A DNA stretch of 64,000 nt, taken from positions 3,690,001 to 3,754,000 of the forward strand of contig NZ_CP065424.1 in assembly GCF_017809215.1 (NCBI RefSeq), given 5' to 3'. The notes under the pieces are model-generated. The model ran no database searches and was not told the origin of the DNA. It was given only the letters and a program-made list of their open reading frames with translations. The position numbers and the translations under genes were made by a program. Position 1 is the stretch's first letter. Each line of letters opens with the position of its first letter. Shown in pieces: positions 55,462 to 64,000 of this stretch. Source of the DNA: Heyndrickxia oleronia (GTDB lineage Bacteria > Bacillota > Bacilli > Bacillales > Bacillaceae_C).

Positions 55462-56892
55462 CTATCTATTAAGTACCTTCTTCCCCTTTTTGGGAGCTTT
55501 ATGAATTGCAATCCCTAAGGTATCCTCCATCGCTTCCAGAATTCCTTCATTCAAGCTTGGGTGCGCATACGTTGGGAAGATCAAATCTTCATCTCTTGCG
55601 ACCATTTCTCCACTAATCACTGCAGTCGATATTAGTTCAATCGCTCCTTCACCGATCATATGCATACCTAATAAGCGCTGGGATTCTTTTTCAATAATAA
55701 CCTTCACTAAGCCGTCCCGATTTCCTGAGAACATGGCATAGCCATTTCCAAGAAGAGGGTATGTGCCTGTTATTACTGAATATCCTGCAGACCTCGCTGC
55801 CTCTTCAGTCATACCTACAGTGGCAATCGGTGGCTGAGTGTGAATGACTTCGGGCATCCAGGTGAAATCTAATTCGCTCGGCTTTCCACAAAGGATTTCA
55901 GCAGTAACCTTTCCTTGTTTGATGGCCTTTGTTGCGAAAAATGGTCCTCCTGTTATATCTCCAACGGCAAATAGATTTGGTATATTGGTTCGTCCTTGAT
56001 CATCGCAAATGATAAATTGTTGTTGATCGACAGAGACCCCTAACCGTTCAAAGCCCAATTCTTCTATATTCCCAACATATTCTTCTTCCTTATAAAACAG
56101 CTCTGCTGAAATGAGCGTCCGCTCATTTTTTTCACTGACAAATGAACATTCTACGCCATTTTCGTTTTCTGCCAGCTCCACATTTTTCACACCAGAATAA
56201 AAAGTAATATTTCTTTTTTTCATCTGCCTTCGTAATTCTTTTTCTATTTCTTGATCGAAAGAGAATCCTTTATGCTCTTCCATTATTAACGTAACTTTTG
56301 TACCTAATGCTTTATAGGCGAAGGCAGCCTCTAAAACAATATAATTCGAACCAATTAGAATAAGCTCTTTCGGCAATTGCTGCAAATTAAATAATTGCCT
56401 TGAATTTAGCTGATATGTCTCACTTTCCAGAGTGTATACCGGTTTTGCACCTGTTGCAATAATCGCCTGTTCGAAATTAACGACTTCAAAATGATGCCCA
56501 TTTTCAATTCCAAGTTTATTTTCGGAAATGAATGAGGCATGACCATACATCACTTCGATCTTGTTCGCCTTACATAATGCTTCAACACCCGACCGTAACT
56601 GACCCACTATTTTTTCTTTATAAGATTGATAGGTTTCAAACTGAAAATGATTCACTTCAAATTGATAACCAATCTCTTGTAAATGCCCCCATCTGTTCGC
56701 CTGTTTCGCAGCATGGACAAATGTCTTAGATGGAATACATCCTTCATTTAAGCACACACCACCTAAGTGATTTTGTTCAATTAACAATACATCTTTTCCT
56801 AATTGTGCAGCCCGTATAGCTGCGGTATATCCCCCTGGTCCTCCGCCAATCACAACAACTTCCTTTTCCTGGGCAATTTCTCCAACGACCAT
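55462..56892 (-). CDS. lpdV: Dihydrolipoyl dehydrogenase (E3)
   Basis: 476 aa. FAD loop GGGPGGYTAAIRAAQ (residues 16-30), redox disulfide GGVCLNEGCIPSK (44-56), NAD domain, and C-terminal active-site HAHP-like motif FPTYAHPSLNE near 444. It reoxidises lipoyl groups of the E2 encoded 1 base upstream. As the last gene of the operon, it is a complex-specific E3. Confidence 0.95.
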   Translation of the reverse strand: MVVGEIAQEKEVVVIGGGPGGYTAAIRAAQLGKDVLLIEQNHLGGVCLNEGCIPSKTFVHAAKQANRWGHLQEIGYQFEVNHFQFETYQSYKEKIVGQLRSGVEALCKANKIEVMYGHASFISENKLGIENGHHFEVVNFEQAIIATGAKPVYTLESETYQLNSRQLFNLQQLPKELILIGSNYIVLEAAFAYKALGTKVTLIMEEHKGFSFDQEIEKELRRQMKKRNITFYSGVKNVELAENENGVECSFVSEKNERTLISAELFYKEEEYVGNIEELGFERLGVSVDQQQFIICDDQGRTNIPNLFAVGDITGGPFFATKAIKQGKVTAEILCGKPSELDFTWMPEVIHTQPPIATVGMTEEAARSAGYSVITGTYPLLGNGYAMFSGNRDGLVKVIIEKESQRLLGMHMIGEGAIELISTAVISGEMVARDEDLIFPTYAHPSLNEGILEAMEDTLGIAIHKAPKKGKKVLNR

Positions 56893-56893
56893 C

Positions 56894-58087
56894 TTATCTC
56901 AACTCCAATAGCATTCTCGTAGGTTGCTCGAGTAATTGAACAAAATAATTGGTGAACCCAACGGCTGTCGCTCCATCGGCGACCCGATGATCAAAGGACA
57001 TCGAAAGATTCATAATACTTCTAATGACAATTTCATCATTGACGACGACTGGTTTCTTTTTGGTTTTATGGAAGGCAATTAATGCTGTTTGAGGATAATT
57101 AATGATTGGTGTCGCACCAATCCCTCCTAATGGACCAACATTACTAATTGTAAAAGTCCCATCCGAAATATCATGTTTTGTAAGTGTATTATTTTGCGCC
57201 TTATCAATATAATCCTTCATTTCTGCATGAATAACGCTCAATGTTTTCTGCTCCACATGACGAATGACTGGTACAATCAGACCTTCTTTTGCATCAACGG
57301 CAATACCGATGTTATATTCCTTTTTTAGCTTAATCACTCCTTTTTCTTCATCTAATACTGAATTGAAGATAGGATATTTAGCTAAGCTTAGTTGAATGGC
57401 CTTAATAAAAAAGGCTGCCACCGATATATTGACCCCGGCTTCATTTAATTGTTTTTTGCTGTCTAATAAGTTCGTCATATCGACCTCTTCAAAATGAGTA
57501 ACGTGGGGAATTGTATACAGAGACTTACTCATAAGTGATGCAATTTGCTTCCTTCGACCATTAAAAGGAATTTCTTTGACTTCAGCTATAGTTGGTTGTA
57601 TATCATTTTTGTTTTCCTCAACCGGCTCCGGCTGATTGACATAACGATATACATCCTCATCAGTCACTCTACCTGCTGGCCCAGTCCCATGAATGTCCTC
57701 GATATCAATTCCTAATTCTCGTGCAATTTTCCGTGTATATGGTGCTGCTAATATCAAACGCTTAGGACCATTTTCACGATCTACTTTTTTTATCGTCATA
57801 ATGTTTCTATTCATAGAAGTGTTTTCAATCTTTTGTTGAACCGGTTTCGTTCCTGAAGATTCAATGATTAGTAATGTCGTCCCCACCTCAACATTTGTTC
57901 CTTCAGTGACGAGAATTTCTTTAACTGTTCCCGCTGTTGGCGATGGGAGCTCAGCGGTCATTTTATCTGTTTGAACTTCAACTAATGGTTGATCCGGTAG
58001 TACCTGATCGCCGACCTTGACAAAGTATGTTAATATCTCTCCTTCTGTCATTCCTTCACCGATATCATGAAGCTTTACTTCGATCAC
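56894..58087 (-). CDS. bkdB: Branched-chain/2-oxoacid dehydrogenase E2
   Basis: 397 aa. N-terminal lipoyl domain with the modified Lys in QTDKMTAELPSP near 43, a peripheral subunit-binding domain (APYTRKIARELGIDI, 114-150), and the acyltransferase core with the catalytic SFDHRVADGA near 365. It transfers the acyl group to CoA. The single lipoyl domain fits BkdB rather than many PDH E2s. Confidence 0.94.
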   Translation of the reverse strand: MIEVKLHDIGEGMTEGEILTYFVKVGDQVLPDQPLVEVQTDKMTAELPSPTAGTVKEILVTEGTNVEVGTTLLIIESSGTKPVQQKIENTSMNRNIMTIKKVDRENGPKRLILAAPYTRKIARELGIDIEDIHGTGPAGRVTDEDVYRYVNQPEPVEENKNDIQPTIAEVKEIPFNGRRKQIASLMSKSLYTIPHVTHFEEVDMTNLLDSKKQLNEAGVNISVAAFFIKAIQLSLAKYPIFNSVLDEEKGVIKLKKEYNIGIAVDAKEGLIVPVIRHVEQKTLSVIHAEMKDYIDKAQNNTLTKHDISDGTFTISNVGPLGGIGATPIINYPQTALIAFHKTKKKPVVVNDEIVIRSIMNLSMSFDHRVADGATAVGFTNYFVQLLEQPTRMLLELR

Positions 58088-58116
58088 GCTATCACCTACT
58101 TTATCTAGAATTCTAA

Positions 58117-59115
58117 TTAAAATTGAATTGCTTTATGAATCGCCTCAATAATTTGATCTTCATTTGGCAAATAGTGTTGTTCTAATGTGTAAAATGGGAC
58201 AGGCACATCAAATCCTGTTACTCTTTGAATAGGAGATTTCAAGTACAGAAATGAGGTATCTTGAATCAGTGCAATAATATCTGTACCTAACCCGCTTGTT
58301 GCATGAGCCTCATGCACTATAACAGCCCGACCTGTTTTTTGTACGGATTCTGCAATCATTTCTTTATCGAGTGGATACAATGTTCGCAAGTCAAGGACAT
58401 CACAATGAATATTCTGCTCTCTTACTTTTTGTGCAGCCTTTACAGCCAATGGCACCATTGCTCCCCAAGCAATCAATGTGAGATCTGTTCCTTCCTCTAC
58501 TAGACTCGCTTTTCCTATTTCGACTGTATATCTGTCAGTAGGAACCTCATCTTTAAAGGCACGATAAGATCGCATCGGCTCTAGAAAAAGAACTGGGTCT
58601 GGGTCATCTATACTCGCTATTAAAAGCCCTTTTGCATCATATGGATTGGAAGGACAAACAACCTTTATTCCAGGCATATGTGTAAACAAAGCCTCGACAC
58701 TGTCAGAATGAATTTCCGGTGCTTTCACACCTGCCCCATATGGTGCTCGAATAACTAATGGAACATGAAAATGACTTAATGTTCTCATTCGTATCCGAGT
58801 TGCGTGTGTCATGATTTGTTCATAGGCAGGATAGATAAATCCGAGAAATTGCATTTCTACTACCGGCAAAAATCCATTGATGGCGAGACCAATGGCTGTT
58901 CCTACGATACCCGACTCACTTAATGGTGTATCTATCACCCGATCAGGACCAAACTGTTCTTGAAGTCCTTCGGTGGCGCGAAATACTCCACCATTTTTCC
59001 CTACATCTTCTCCTAAAACAAGGACTTCTTCTTGTTCCTTCATAACAGTGCGGAGCCCGTCTGTGACTGCTTGAACAATGGATAGCTTTTGCGTTTTTGC
59101 TGTTATCGTACTCAT
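58117..59115 (-). CDS. bkdAB: 2-oxoacid dehydrogenase E1 beta
   Basis: 332 aa. TPP-dependent E1 beta with GEDVGKNGGVFRATEGL (34-50), TPLSESGIVGTAIG near 60, HSDSVEALFTHMPG near 145, and the C-terminal VTGFDVPVPF. Its ATG overlaps the E1 alpha stop by 4 bases. Confidence 0.95.
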   Translation of the reverse strand: MSTITAKTQKLSIVQAVTDGLRTVMKEQEEVLVLGEDVGKNGGVFRATEGLQEQFGPDRVIDTPLSESGIVGTAIGLAINGFLPVVEMQFLGFIYPAYEQIMTHATRIRMRTLSHFHVPLVIRAPYGAGVKAPEIHSDSVEALFTHMPGIKVVCPSNPYDAKGLLIASIDDPDPVLFLEPMRSYRAFKDEVPTDRYTVEIGKASLVEEGTDLTLIAWGAMVPLAVKAAQKVREQNIHCDVLDLRTLYPLDKEMIAESVQKTGRAVIVHEAHATSGLGTDIIALIQDTSFLYLKSPIQRVTGFDVPVPFYTLEQHYLPNEDQIIEAIHKAIQF

Positions 59116-60179
59116 TGATTCACACCTCGCAAAAATTCATAATATTGATCCTTTTGCTCTTTAATCGTCCAGGTTGGCACGGCAAATACATGATCAAATA
59201 AATCATCTACATTGGGTGGTGGATATGCCTCCATTTCTTCAATCGCCTGTTCAATTTTTTGCGTAGCTTTAGTTATAATGGATTCCTGCCAAGCCTCATC
59301 CCATATCCCCTGATTTTTCATGTATTTTTCTAATCGTGATATTGGATCGGTTGTCGCTCTTTTTCTTTCACTTTCATCTTGATTCCGATATTTGGTTGGA
59401 TCATCTGCTGTTGTATGGGCTCCATAACGCCATGTGACAGCCTCTATTAGTGTTGGGCCATCCCCTTCTCTTGCACGATCTAATGCTTTTTTAGTTTCAA
59501 AATAGACGGCAAAAATATCATTTCCATCTAATCGTACTCCTGGAATACTATAAGCAACAGATTTTTGAGCAATCGTTTCCGAATTCATTTGTTTCTCAAT
59601 TGGAACCGATATGGCAAACTGATTGTTTTGATTAAAAAACACGACAGGTGCTTTAAACACACTTGCAAAATTTAATCCTTCATGAAAGTCACCTTCAGAT
59701 GTAGCCCCGTCGCCGAAGTAAACAATCGCAGCATTTTTAGTTCCCTTTCTTTTTTCTGCTAATGCAGCCCCTGTGGCATGTGGCAATTGTGTAGCAATCG
59801 GTACAGCTGGCGGAAAAATCTTTTTACCTTCTGGTGGGATACATCCCTCTACTCTTCCATTCCAATATAAAAGAATCGTTTTTAATGAATGTCCAAAGGT
59901 GATCGTTGCGGCATGATCACGATACGTGGGAAAAAGCCAATCATCAGCTTGTAACGCTAGAGCACTGCCCACTTGAGCAGCCTCCTGTCCTTCAAAAGGG
60001 GCATATGTTCCTAATCGTCCTTGCCTTTGAAGGCTAATCGCTTTTCGGTCAAAGGATCTTACAAGAATTAATTTTTCATATAATGATTGAACAAAGCTTG
60101 TTGTAAGCGCTTCCGAAATATCGTTGTTTAATAGATTCCCATTTTCATCAAGGTATTGGATCCTTTTAAACATCTCCAA
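59112..60179 (-). CDS. bkdAA: 2-oxoacid dehydrogenase E1 alpha
   Basis: 355 aa. TPP/Mg motif GDGATSEGDFHEG ending in NNQ near 160-190, and phosphorylation-loop region RYGAHTTADDPTKYR near 268. It decarboxylates the 2-oxoacid and pairs with the downstream beta subunit. Substrate range (branched-chain or phenylpyruvate) cannot be read from these motifs. Confidence 0.94.
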   Translation of the reverse strand: MEMFKRIQYLDENGNLLNNDISEALTTSFVQSLYEKLILVRSFDRKAISLQRQGRLGTYAPFEGQEAAQVGSALALQADDWLFPTYRDHAATITFGHSLKTILLYWNGRVEGCIPPEGKKIFPPAVPIATQLPHATGAALAEKRKGTKNAAIVYFGDGATSEGDFHEGLNFASVFKAPVVFFNQNNQFAISVPIEKQMNSETIAQKSVAYSIPGVRLDGNDIFAVYFETKKALDRAREGDGPTLIEAVTWRYGAHTTADDPTKYRNQDESERKRATTDPISRLEKYMKNQGIWDEAWQESIITKATQKIEQAIEEMEAYPPPNVDDLFDHVFAVPTWTIKEQKDQYYEFLRGVNQ

Positions 60180-60199
60180 ACTAATCCCTCCTGTTTGTC

Positions 60200-61309
60200 T
60201 TAATGTCTAATTTCCCATTTTGGACGTTTATGATGTGAGAAGAAGCTATTTCGATGTTTTCTTGCCTCCATTCTTTCCTCACAAAAATGGTTTGCTGCAT
60301 CCACAGTTGAAATGCCTTTTTCCTCAGAGTGGCGATACACCTCAATCAAAGAATTATAAATAGCTTTTGTTTTATTCATCACACGCTTTTTATTTGGACC
60401 ATATAATTCATCTGATACTTGAATGAGTCCTCCTGCATTTACAATATAATCTGGCGCATATACAATATTCTTTTGCTTTAGGATATCGCCATGATGGTCT
60501 TCAAGGAGCTGATTATTTGCAGATCCAACTACTGCTTTTACTTTTAATACATCGATCGTATCATCATTAATAATTCCCCCAAGTGCACATGGGACAAATA
60601 CATCTGCATCTACACCATAAATATCGTTTCCTTGAACGACTTTTATTTGGTTGTTTCCAATTTCCTGAGCACGATGTAATAATTGCTGAATAGCGTCTGA
60701 ATTAATATCTGTCACATAAAGTGAAGCCCCCTCCTCAAGTAAGGTTTCTGCCACCTTAAATCCGACTTTACCAAGTCCTTGAATGGCATATGTTTTTTCA
60801 CCAATGTCATTTGAACCAAACAAGACTTGATTGGTCGCTTTTAATCCATAAACAACACCTTGTGCCGTTGGGACTGAAGAATCGCCACTACCGCCATATT
60901 CTTCAGGAATACCTACAATGCAATTTGTTTCTTTCATCGCATGGACGAAGTCCTCTGGGGTGGTTCCCATATCAGTTCCCGTGTAATAGCGACCATTTAA
61001 GGAATCAATATATTGTCCTAATGAACGAAATAATTCAGGAGTTTTATCCTTTGCTGGATCCCCGATAATGACGGTTTTTCCCCCACCAAAATCAACATCA
61101 GCAGCAGCACATTTATAAGTCATTCCTTTGGAAAGTCTTAGCGCATCATTTAATGCATGCTCGAATGTTTGATACGGATACATTCGACAGCCCCCAGTTG
61201 CAGGGCCAAGGGTCGTATTATGTATAGCAATAATGGCTTTTAATCCGGTTTTCGGATCATTACAGATAATCACTTGTTCATGCTCATTCATTTTAGTAAA
61301 AAAGTCCAT
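60200..61309 (-). CDS. Phenylalanine-dehydrogenase-like amino acid dehydrogenase
   Basis: 369 aa, Glu/Leu/Phe/Val dehydrogenase family. Catalytic Lys regions [17 protein letters not shown], Rossmann [11 protein letters not shown]. At specificity positions it reads [17 protein letters not shown] and VNAGGLIQV, which is the PheDH pattern (Gly, Asn, Leu). LeuDH has TAEDVGTT and NAGGVINV. The C-terminal RNSFF..KPKWEIRH also matches PheDH. It makes phenylpyruvate (or branched 2-oxoacids) with NADH and heads the E1-E2-E3 set. GAGAGGAG precedes ATG. Confidence 0.85.
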   Translation of the reverse strand: MDFFTKMNEHEQVIICNDPKTGLKAIIAIHNTTLGPATGGCRMYPYQTFEHALNDALRLSKGMTYKCAAADVDFGGGKTVIIGDPAKDKTPELFRSLGQYIDSLNGRYYTGTDMGTTPEDFVHAMKETNCIVGIPEEYGGSGDSSVPTAQGVVYGLKATNQVLFGSNDIGEKTYAIQGLGKVGFKVAETLLEEGASLYVTDINSDAIQQLLHRAQEIGNNQIKVVQGNDIYGVDADVFVPCALGGIINDDTIDVLKVKAVVGSANNQLLEDHHGDILKQKNIVYAPDYIVNAGGLIQVSDELYGPNKKRVMNKTKAIYNSLIEVYRHSEEKGISTVDAANHFCEERMEARKHRNSFFSHHKRPKWEIRH

Positions 61310-61341
61310 TTGCGAAGCTCTCCTCTCGAGAAGTTTATTGC

Positions 61342-61746
61342 TTATTCCTTATCCTGTTTTGAATCAGCGATCATTTGAATAATTTTTTCCTTTGGCAAAA
61401 TTGCTTGTTTGACCTCCCCATGACCAATCAAACCTTTTTCATTCCAAGCTTCTGTTCGTGTGATCACTATATTATTTTTTATTTCGGTCAATGTTGCTTT
61501 TACCCTAACCTTTGTTCCATCTGTTGTAGGAGCGATATGCTTGATACTTACCGCTCCCCCCATCCCTTCCTCATGCTCCTCCAGAAAGGGAAGGATGATT
61601 TGCCTTGAAGCCCATTCCATATGGTAAACCATTGAGACCGTTGAATATGCTCGATGAACGACATTACCCTCAAATCCAGCAAACATATCTGGTGTCACCT
61701 CGAATTCAATGGTTGCCGTCTGGCCTACTTCCATTCCAGCCTTCAT
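61342..61746 (-). CDS. FlK-like hotdog acyl-CoA thioesterase
   Basis: 134 aa. Hotdog fold resembling fluoroacetyl-CoA thioesterase FlK: opening [17 protein letters not shown], the helix with [18 protein letters not shown] carrying the catalytic Glu, and the His in VSIKHIAPT. First gene of the operon, 32 bases before the dehydrogenase. It may release the acid from the acyl-CoA made downstream or protect from toxic thioesters. GAGGAGGGATG precedes ATG. Confidence 0.78.
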   Translation of the reverse strand: MKAGMEVGQTATIEFEVTPDMFAGFEGNVVHRAYSTVSMVYHMEWASRQIILPFLEEHEEGMGGAVSIKHIAPTTDGTKVRVKATLTEIKNNIVITRTEAWNEKGLIGHGEVKQAILPKEKIIQMIADSKQDKE

Positions 61747-61785
61747 TTCATCCCTCCTCTTAGTCGTTCTACAATAAATCTCTTT

Positions 61786-61930
61786 TCTTAAACATCGTTG
61801 CTTTTAAACGAAAGTTTTAGCTAATAAATTTCAGTTGAAGTCTGCTACACCATTTATTTCTCAGAGTAAAAGAGCAATCAACACCGCTAATCCCTTTATT
61901 GGGTGTAAAAGCCAGCAGTTGGGCTTTTAC
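61786..61930 (+). repeat. Long intergenic repeat (~150 bp), copy B
   Basis: Diverged copy of 31171-31322 in the same orientation. Best conserved at its 3' end (CTTTATTGGGTGTAAAAGCC, GCAGTTGGGCTTTTAC). Lies between two minus-strand operons and may serve as a terminator there. Confidence 0.75.
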
Positions 61931-61950
61931 TAACAGCCTTTAATAATTAG

Positions 61951-62751
61951 TTAATCGATTGATAAAAGTGTTCTGTCACTTATGATACTTTCACCACGAA
62001 TTTTCTGGAATTCCTTTAATAATTGTTCGATGGTCAAGTCCTTTTTCTCCTCCTCCCTTACTTCAAGAATGATTTGCCCTTTATCCATCATGATTAAGCG
62101 ATTCCCTAGATCAAGGGCCTGTTGCATATTATGGGTAACCATTAGCGTGGTCAATTGATCCTTTTTTACTAATTCCTTCGTAAGATCTGTGATTAATTTT
62201 GCACGTGAAGGATCAAGGGCAGCCGTATGTTCATCTAAAAGTAGAATAGAAGGCTGAGTAAACGTCGCCATTAATAAAGATAGAGCTTGACGTTCTCCCC
62301 CAGATAAAAGTCCAACCTTCGCATTTAGGCGGTTCTCTAAATTAAGATGCAAAGATTTTAATGATTCTTTAAAAAACTCCCTTCTTTTTTTATCAACTCC
62401 TTTTCTAAGCGAACGTGATTTGTTTCGCGAATAAGCCATGGCAAGATTTTCCTCAATCGTCATCGTTGGTGCTGTTCCAGCCATCGGATCTTGGAATACT
62501 CGACCAATTAGTTTTGAGCGCTTGTATTCTGGTAATCTCGTCACATCTTTATCATCAATTTTCACCGTTCCTATATCAGGAGTTAGCACACCAGAAATCA
62601 TATTCATTAAGGTTGATTTACCCGCACCATTACTCCCAATAACAGTGACAAAATCCCCTTTTTCTAAGGTTAAATTAATTTGATCTAACGCGACTTTTTC
62701 ATCTGGAGTTGCTTCATTAAAAACCTTATTAATCTGTTCTAGGCGGAGCAA
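61951..62751 (-). CDS. ABC importer ATPase (COG1101 type)
   Basis: 266 aa. Walker A GSNGAGKST, Q-loop RVFQDPMAGTAP, signature LLSGGERQALSL, Walker B SILLLDEHTAAL, and switch VTHNM. The wording Q-D-P-M-x-G and E-H-T-A-A-L is typical of the uncharacterised ATPases that accompany COG4120 permeases and COG2984 binding proteins. A TTG start at 62751 has AAGGAGGG 9 bases upstream and overlaps the permease gene by 23 bases; the longer frame to 62838 lies inside that gene. Confidence 0.88.
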   Translation of the reverse strand: MLRLEQINKVFNEATPDEKVALDQINLTLEKGDFVTVIGSNGAGKSTLMNMISGVLTPDIGTVKIDDKDVTRLPEYKRSKLIGRVFQDPMAGTAPTMTIEENLAMAYSRNKSRSLRKGVDKKRREFFKESLKSLHLNLENRLNAKVGLLSGGERQALSLLMATFTQPSILLLDEHTAALDPSRAKLITDLTKELVKKDQLTTLMVTHNMQQALDLGNRLIMMDKGQIILEVREEEKKDLTIEQLLKEFQKIRGESIISDRTLLSID

Positions 62752-63784
62752 TTTGATCTCCCTCCTTTTTTCCAGCAGTATGCGTGAACCGCTCTGAAAA
62801 TCTCCTTGCCTTACGTCGCTTTTCTCTTTGTCTTTCAAGAATTTTAGGGATTACTAAGGCAAGCGTAACAATAATGGCGGTAATTAATTTCATGTCCCCT
62901 GTATCGAGTATTTTGATTCTTAGAGCTAATCCGAGAATGACCCGATAGATAATGGCCCCAATAATAACGGCTAAAGTCGTTCGAAAAACGGTCTTTGTTC
63001 CAAATATTGCTTCACCAATAATAACGGAAGCAAGACCGATAATAATCATCCCAATCCCTAAATTAACATCAGAAAATTTCCCATACTGGGCAATAAGAGC
63101 ACCAGATAAAGCAACGAATGCATTCGATATCCCCAATCCAAGAATGATTAAAGAATCGGTATTCGCTGAAAAGCTTCTGATCATTCGCTGATTATCACCA
63201 GTTGCCCTTAATGCAAGGCCAACTTCTGTTTGTAAAAAACGATCAAGAATCCATTTAATAATAAAAGTAACAATAATCATCAATACTACGATTCCCCAGG
63301 TTTTCGGCAAGTATTGAATACCAGTATAACTAAGCAGTTGATTTAACCACTGGTCGATCCCTAGCTGCTGCCAAAATTGCGTAAACTTTGTCATAATTGT
63401 TTCTGAATTTAATAAGGGGATATTTGGTCTACCTACAGATGTTTCTGAAGACATTCCCATTATTCGTAGATTGATAGAATAGAGAGCAATCATCATCAAG
63501 ATTCCAGACAATAATGGATTAATTTTACCCTTTGTATGTAAAATTCCTGTGATGCATCCTGCAATAAACCCTGCAACAACGGCAGCGATGGTTGCGAGAA
63601 TTGGATTGTAACCTAAAACAATCATCGTTGCTGCCACAGAACTTCCTGTAACAAAGCTTCCATCTACCGTTAGGTCTGGAAAATCAAGCACTCGGAATGA
63701 AAGATACACTCCAAGTGCCATGATGGCATAGATGATTCCTTGCTCCACTGAACCAAATATTGAACCAAATATTTGTGTTAACAT
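62729..63784 (-). CDS. ABC importer permease (COG4120 type)
   Basis: 351 aa, about 9-10 spans in the LivH/RbsC-like fold. DFPDLTVDGSFVTGSSVAA near 33-51 is the family hallmark; GLALRATGDNQRMIRSFS near 190 is the cytoplasmic coupling loop. Pairs with the ATPase downstream and the binding protein upstream. The Streptococcus TrpXYZ tryptophan importer is of this type. Confidence 0.9.
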   Translation of the reverse strand: MLTQIFGSIFGSVEQGIIYAIMALGVYLSFRVLDFPDLTVDGSFVTGSSVAATMIVLGYNPILATIAAVVAGFIAGCITGILHTKGKINPLLSGILMMIALYSINLRIMGMSSETSVGRPNIPLLNSETIMTKFTQFWQQLGIDQWLNQLLSYTGIQYLPKTWGIVVLMIIVTFIIKWILDRFLQTEVGLALRATGDNQRMIRSFSANTDSLIILGLGISNAFVALSGALIAQYGKFSDVNLGIGMIIIGLASVIIGEAIFGTKTVFRTTLAVIIGAIIYRVILGLALRIKILDTGDMKLITAIIVTLALVIPKILERQREKRRKARRFSERFTHTAGKKEGDQIAPPRTD

Positions 63785-63799
63785 TGAACCATCTCCTAA

Positions 63800-64000
63800 T
63801 TACTCGCTAAATTCCGCGCCCCACTCATCCTTGATTTCGATGCCAGCTGCTTCTGCCGCTTTTTTATTAATGACTAGTTTTAAATTTTGCGGTGGCTGTG
63901 CCGGTAGTTCTGATGGTTTCTTTCCATCCTTTAAGATTTTCACAGCCATTTGCCCGGCTTCATAGCCAATATCGAAATATTCAAAGCCGTATGCACCTAG
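63800..64000 (-). CDS. ABC importer substrate-binding protein, C-terminal part
   Basis: 66 C-terminal codons; the rest lies beyond the window. Reads GFEYFDIGYEAGQMAVKILK, then KLVINKKAAEAAGI and DEWGAEFSE-stop. This is the closing lobe of COG2984 (ABC_sub_bind) lipoproteins, where GYEAGQMA precedes the last strand. Fifteen bases separate it from the permease, so one operon. Confidence 0.85.
   Translation of the reverse strand, partial: LGAYGFEYFDIGYEAGQMAVKILKDGKKPSELPAQPPQNLKLVINKKAAEAAGIEIKDEWGAEFSE

Noticed and set aside
60200..61309. Plain leucine dehydrogenase (bcd)
   Set aside because: Residues around the substrate pocket and the C-terminus match phenylalanine dehydrogenases more closely.

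Overview
The window looks like chromosome of a low-GC Gram-positive rod of the Bacillaceae (Bacillus in the broad sense). The evidence is a qoxABCD quinol oxidase operon of the Bacillus type, a YdfH-YdfI-YdfJ module, an azlBCD-like cluster, a bkd-type 2-oxoacid dehydrogenase operon, strong GGAGG-type ribosome binding sites with several GTG/TTG starts, and many rho-independent terminators. A species cannot be assigned from the sequence alone.

Layout. 0.1-12 kb: CGNR regulator, DinB-like protein, DUF3291 protein, SDR oxidoreductase, MFS exporter, the MMPL exporter ydfJ with its two-component system ydfIH, a hotdog thioesterase, and azlDCB. 12-47 kb: an accessory zone of mostly single, unrelated genes: P450, metallo-hydrolase, small membrane proteins, lipoproteins, VOC proteins, ECF sigma factor, PHP hydrolase, MFS plus TetR pairs, acetyltransferases, NUDIX, a T-box-controlled second glutamyl-tRNA synthetase, an antibiotic-phosphotransferase-like gene behind a leader peptide, a beta-lactamase-fold hydrolase with TetR, an IS110 element, a DHFR-like protein and a CPBP protease. 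Many genes here are broken by 1-2 nt indels. About 27 copies of a short intergenic repeat (core TGCCCC-NN-TTAGTT-NAA), all in the same orientation and usually with a terminator-like hairpin, separate these genes. I found no copies outside the zone. 47-51 kb: qoxDCBA. 51.6-55 kb: a two-gene FtsX/MacB-type ABC exporter. 55.4-61.8 kb: an operon for thioesterase, phenylalanine-dehydrogenase-like enzyme, E1 alpha, E1 beta, E2 and E3. 61.9-64 kb: ATPase, permease and the C-terminus of the binding protein of a COG1101/4120/2984-type ABC importer.

How the parts work together. The 55-62 kb operon should deaminate an amino acid, probably phenylalanine or branched-chain, to its 2-oxoacid, decarboxylate that to an acyl-CoA, and possibly release the acid by thioesterase. 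The adjoining importer belongs to a family that includes the Streptococcus TrpXYZ tryptophan/aromatic transporters, so a common theme of aromatic amino-acid use is plausible but inferred. QoxABCD is the terminal oxidase.

Most notable observations: the uniform repeat-bounded gene array, which resembles an integron cassette array but has no visible integrase; the IS110 element sitting between two copies of that repeat and carrying a structured GC-rich 3' segment that may be its bridge RNA; the Glu-type T-box in front of a spare glutamyl-tRNA synthetase; and the leader peptide before the phosphotransferase gene.
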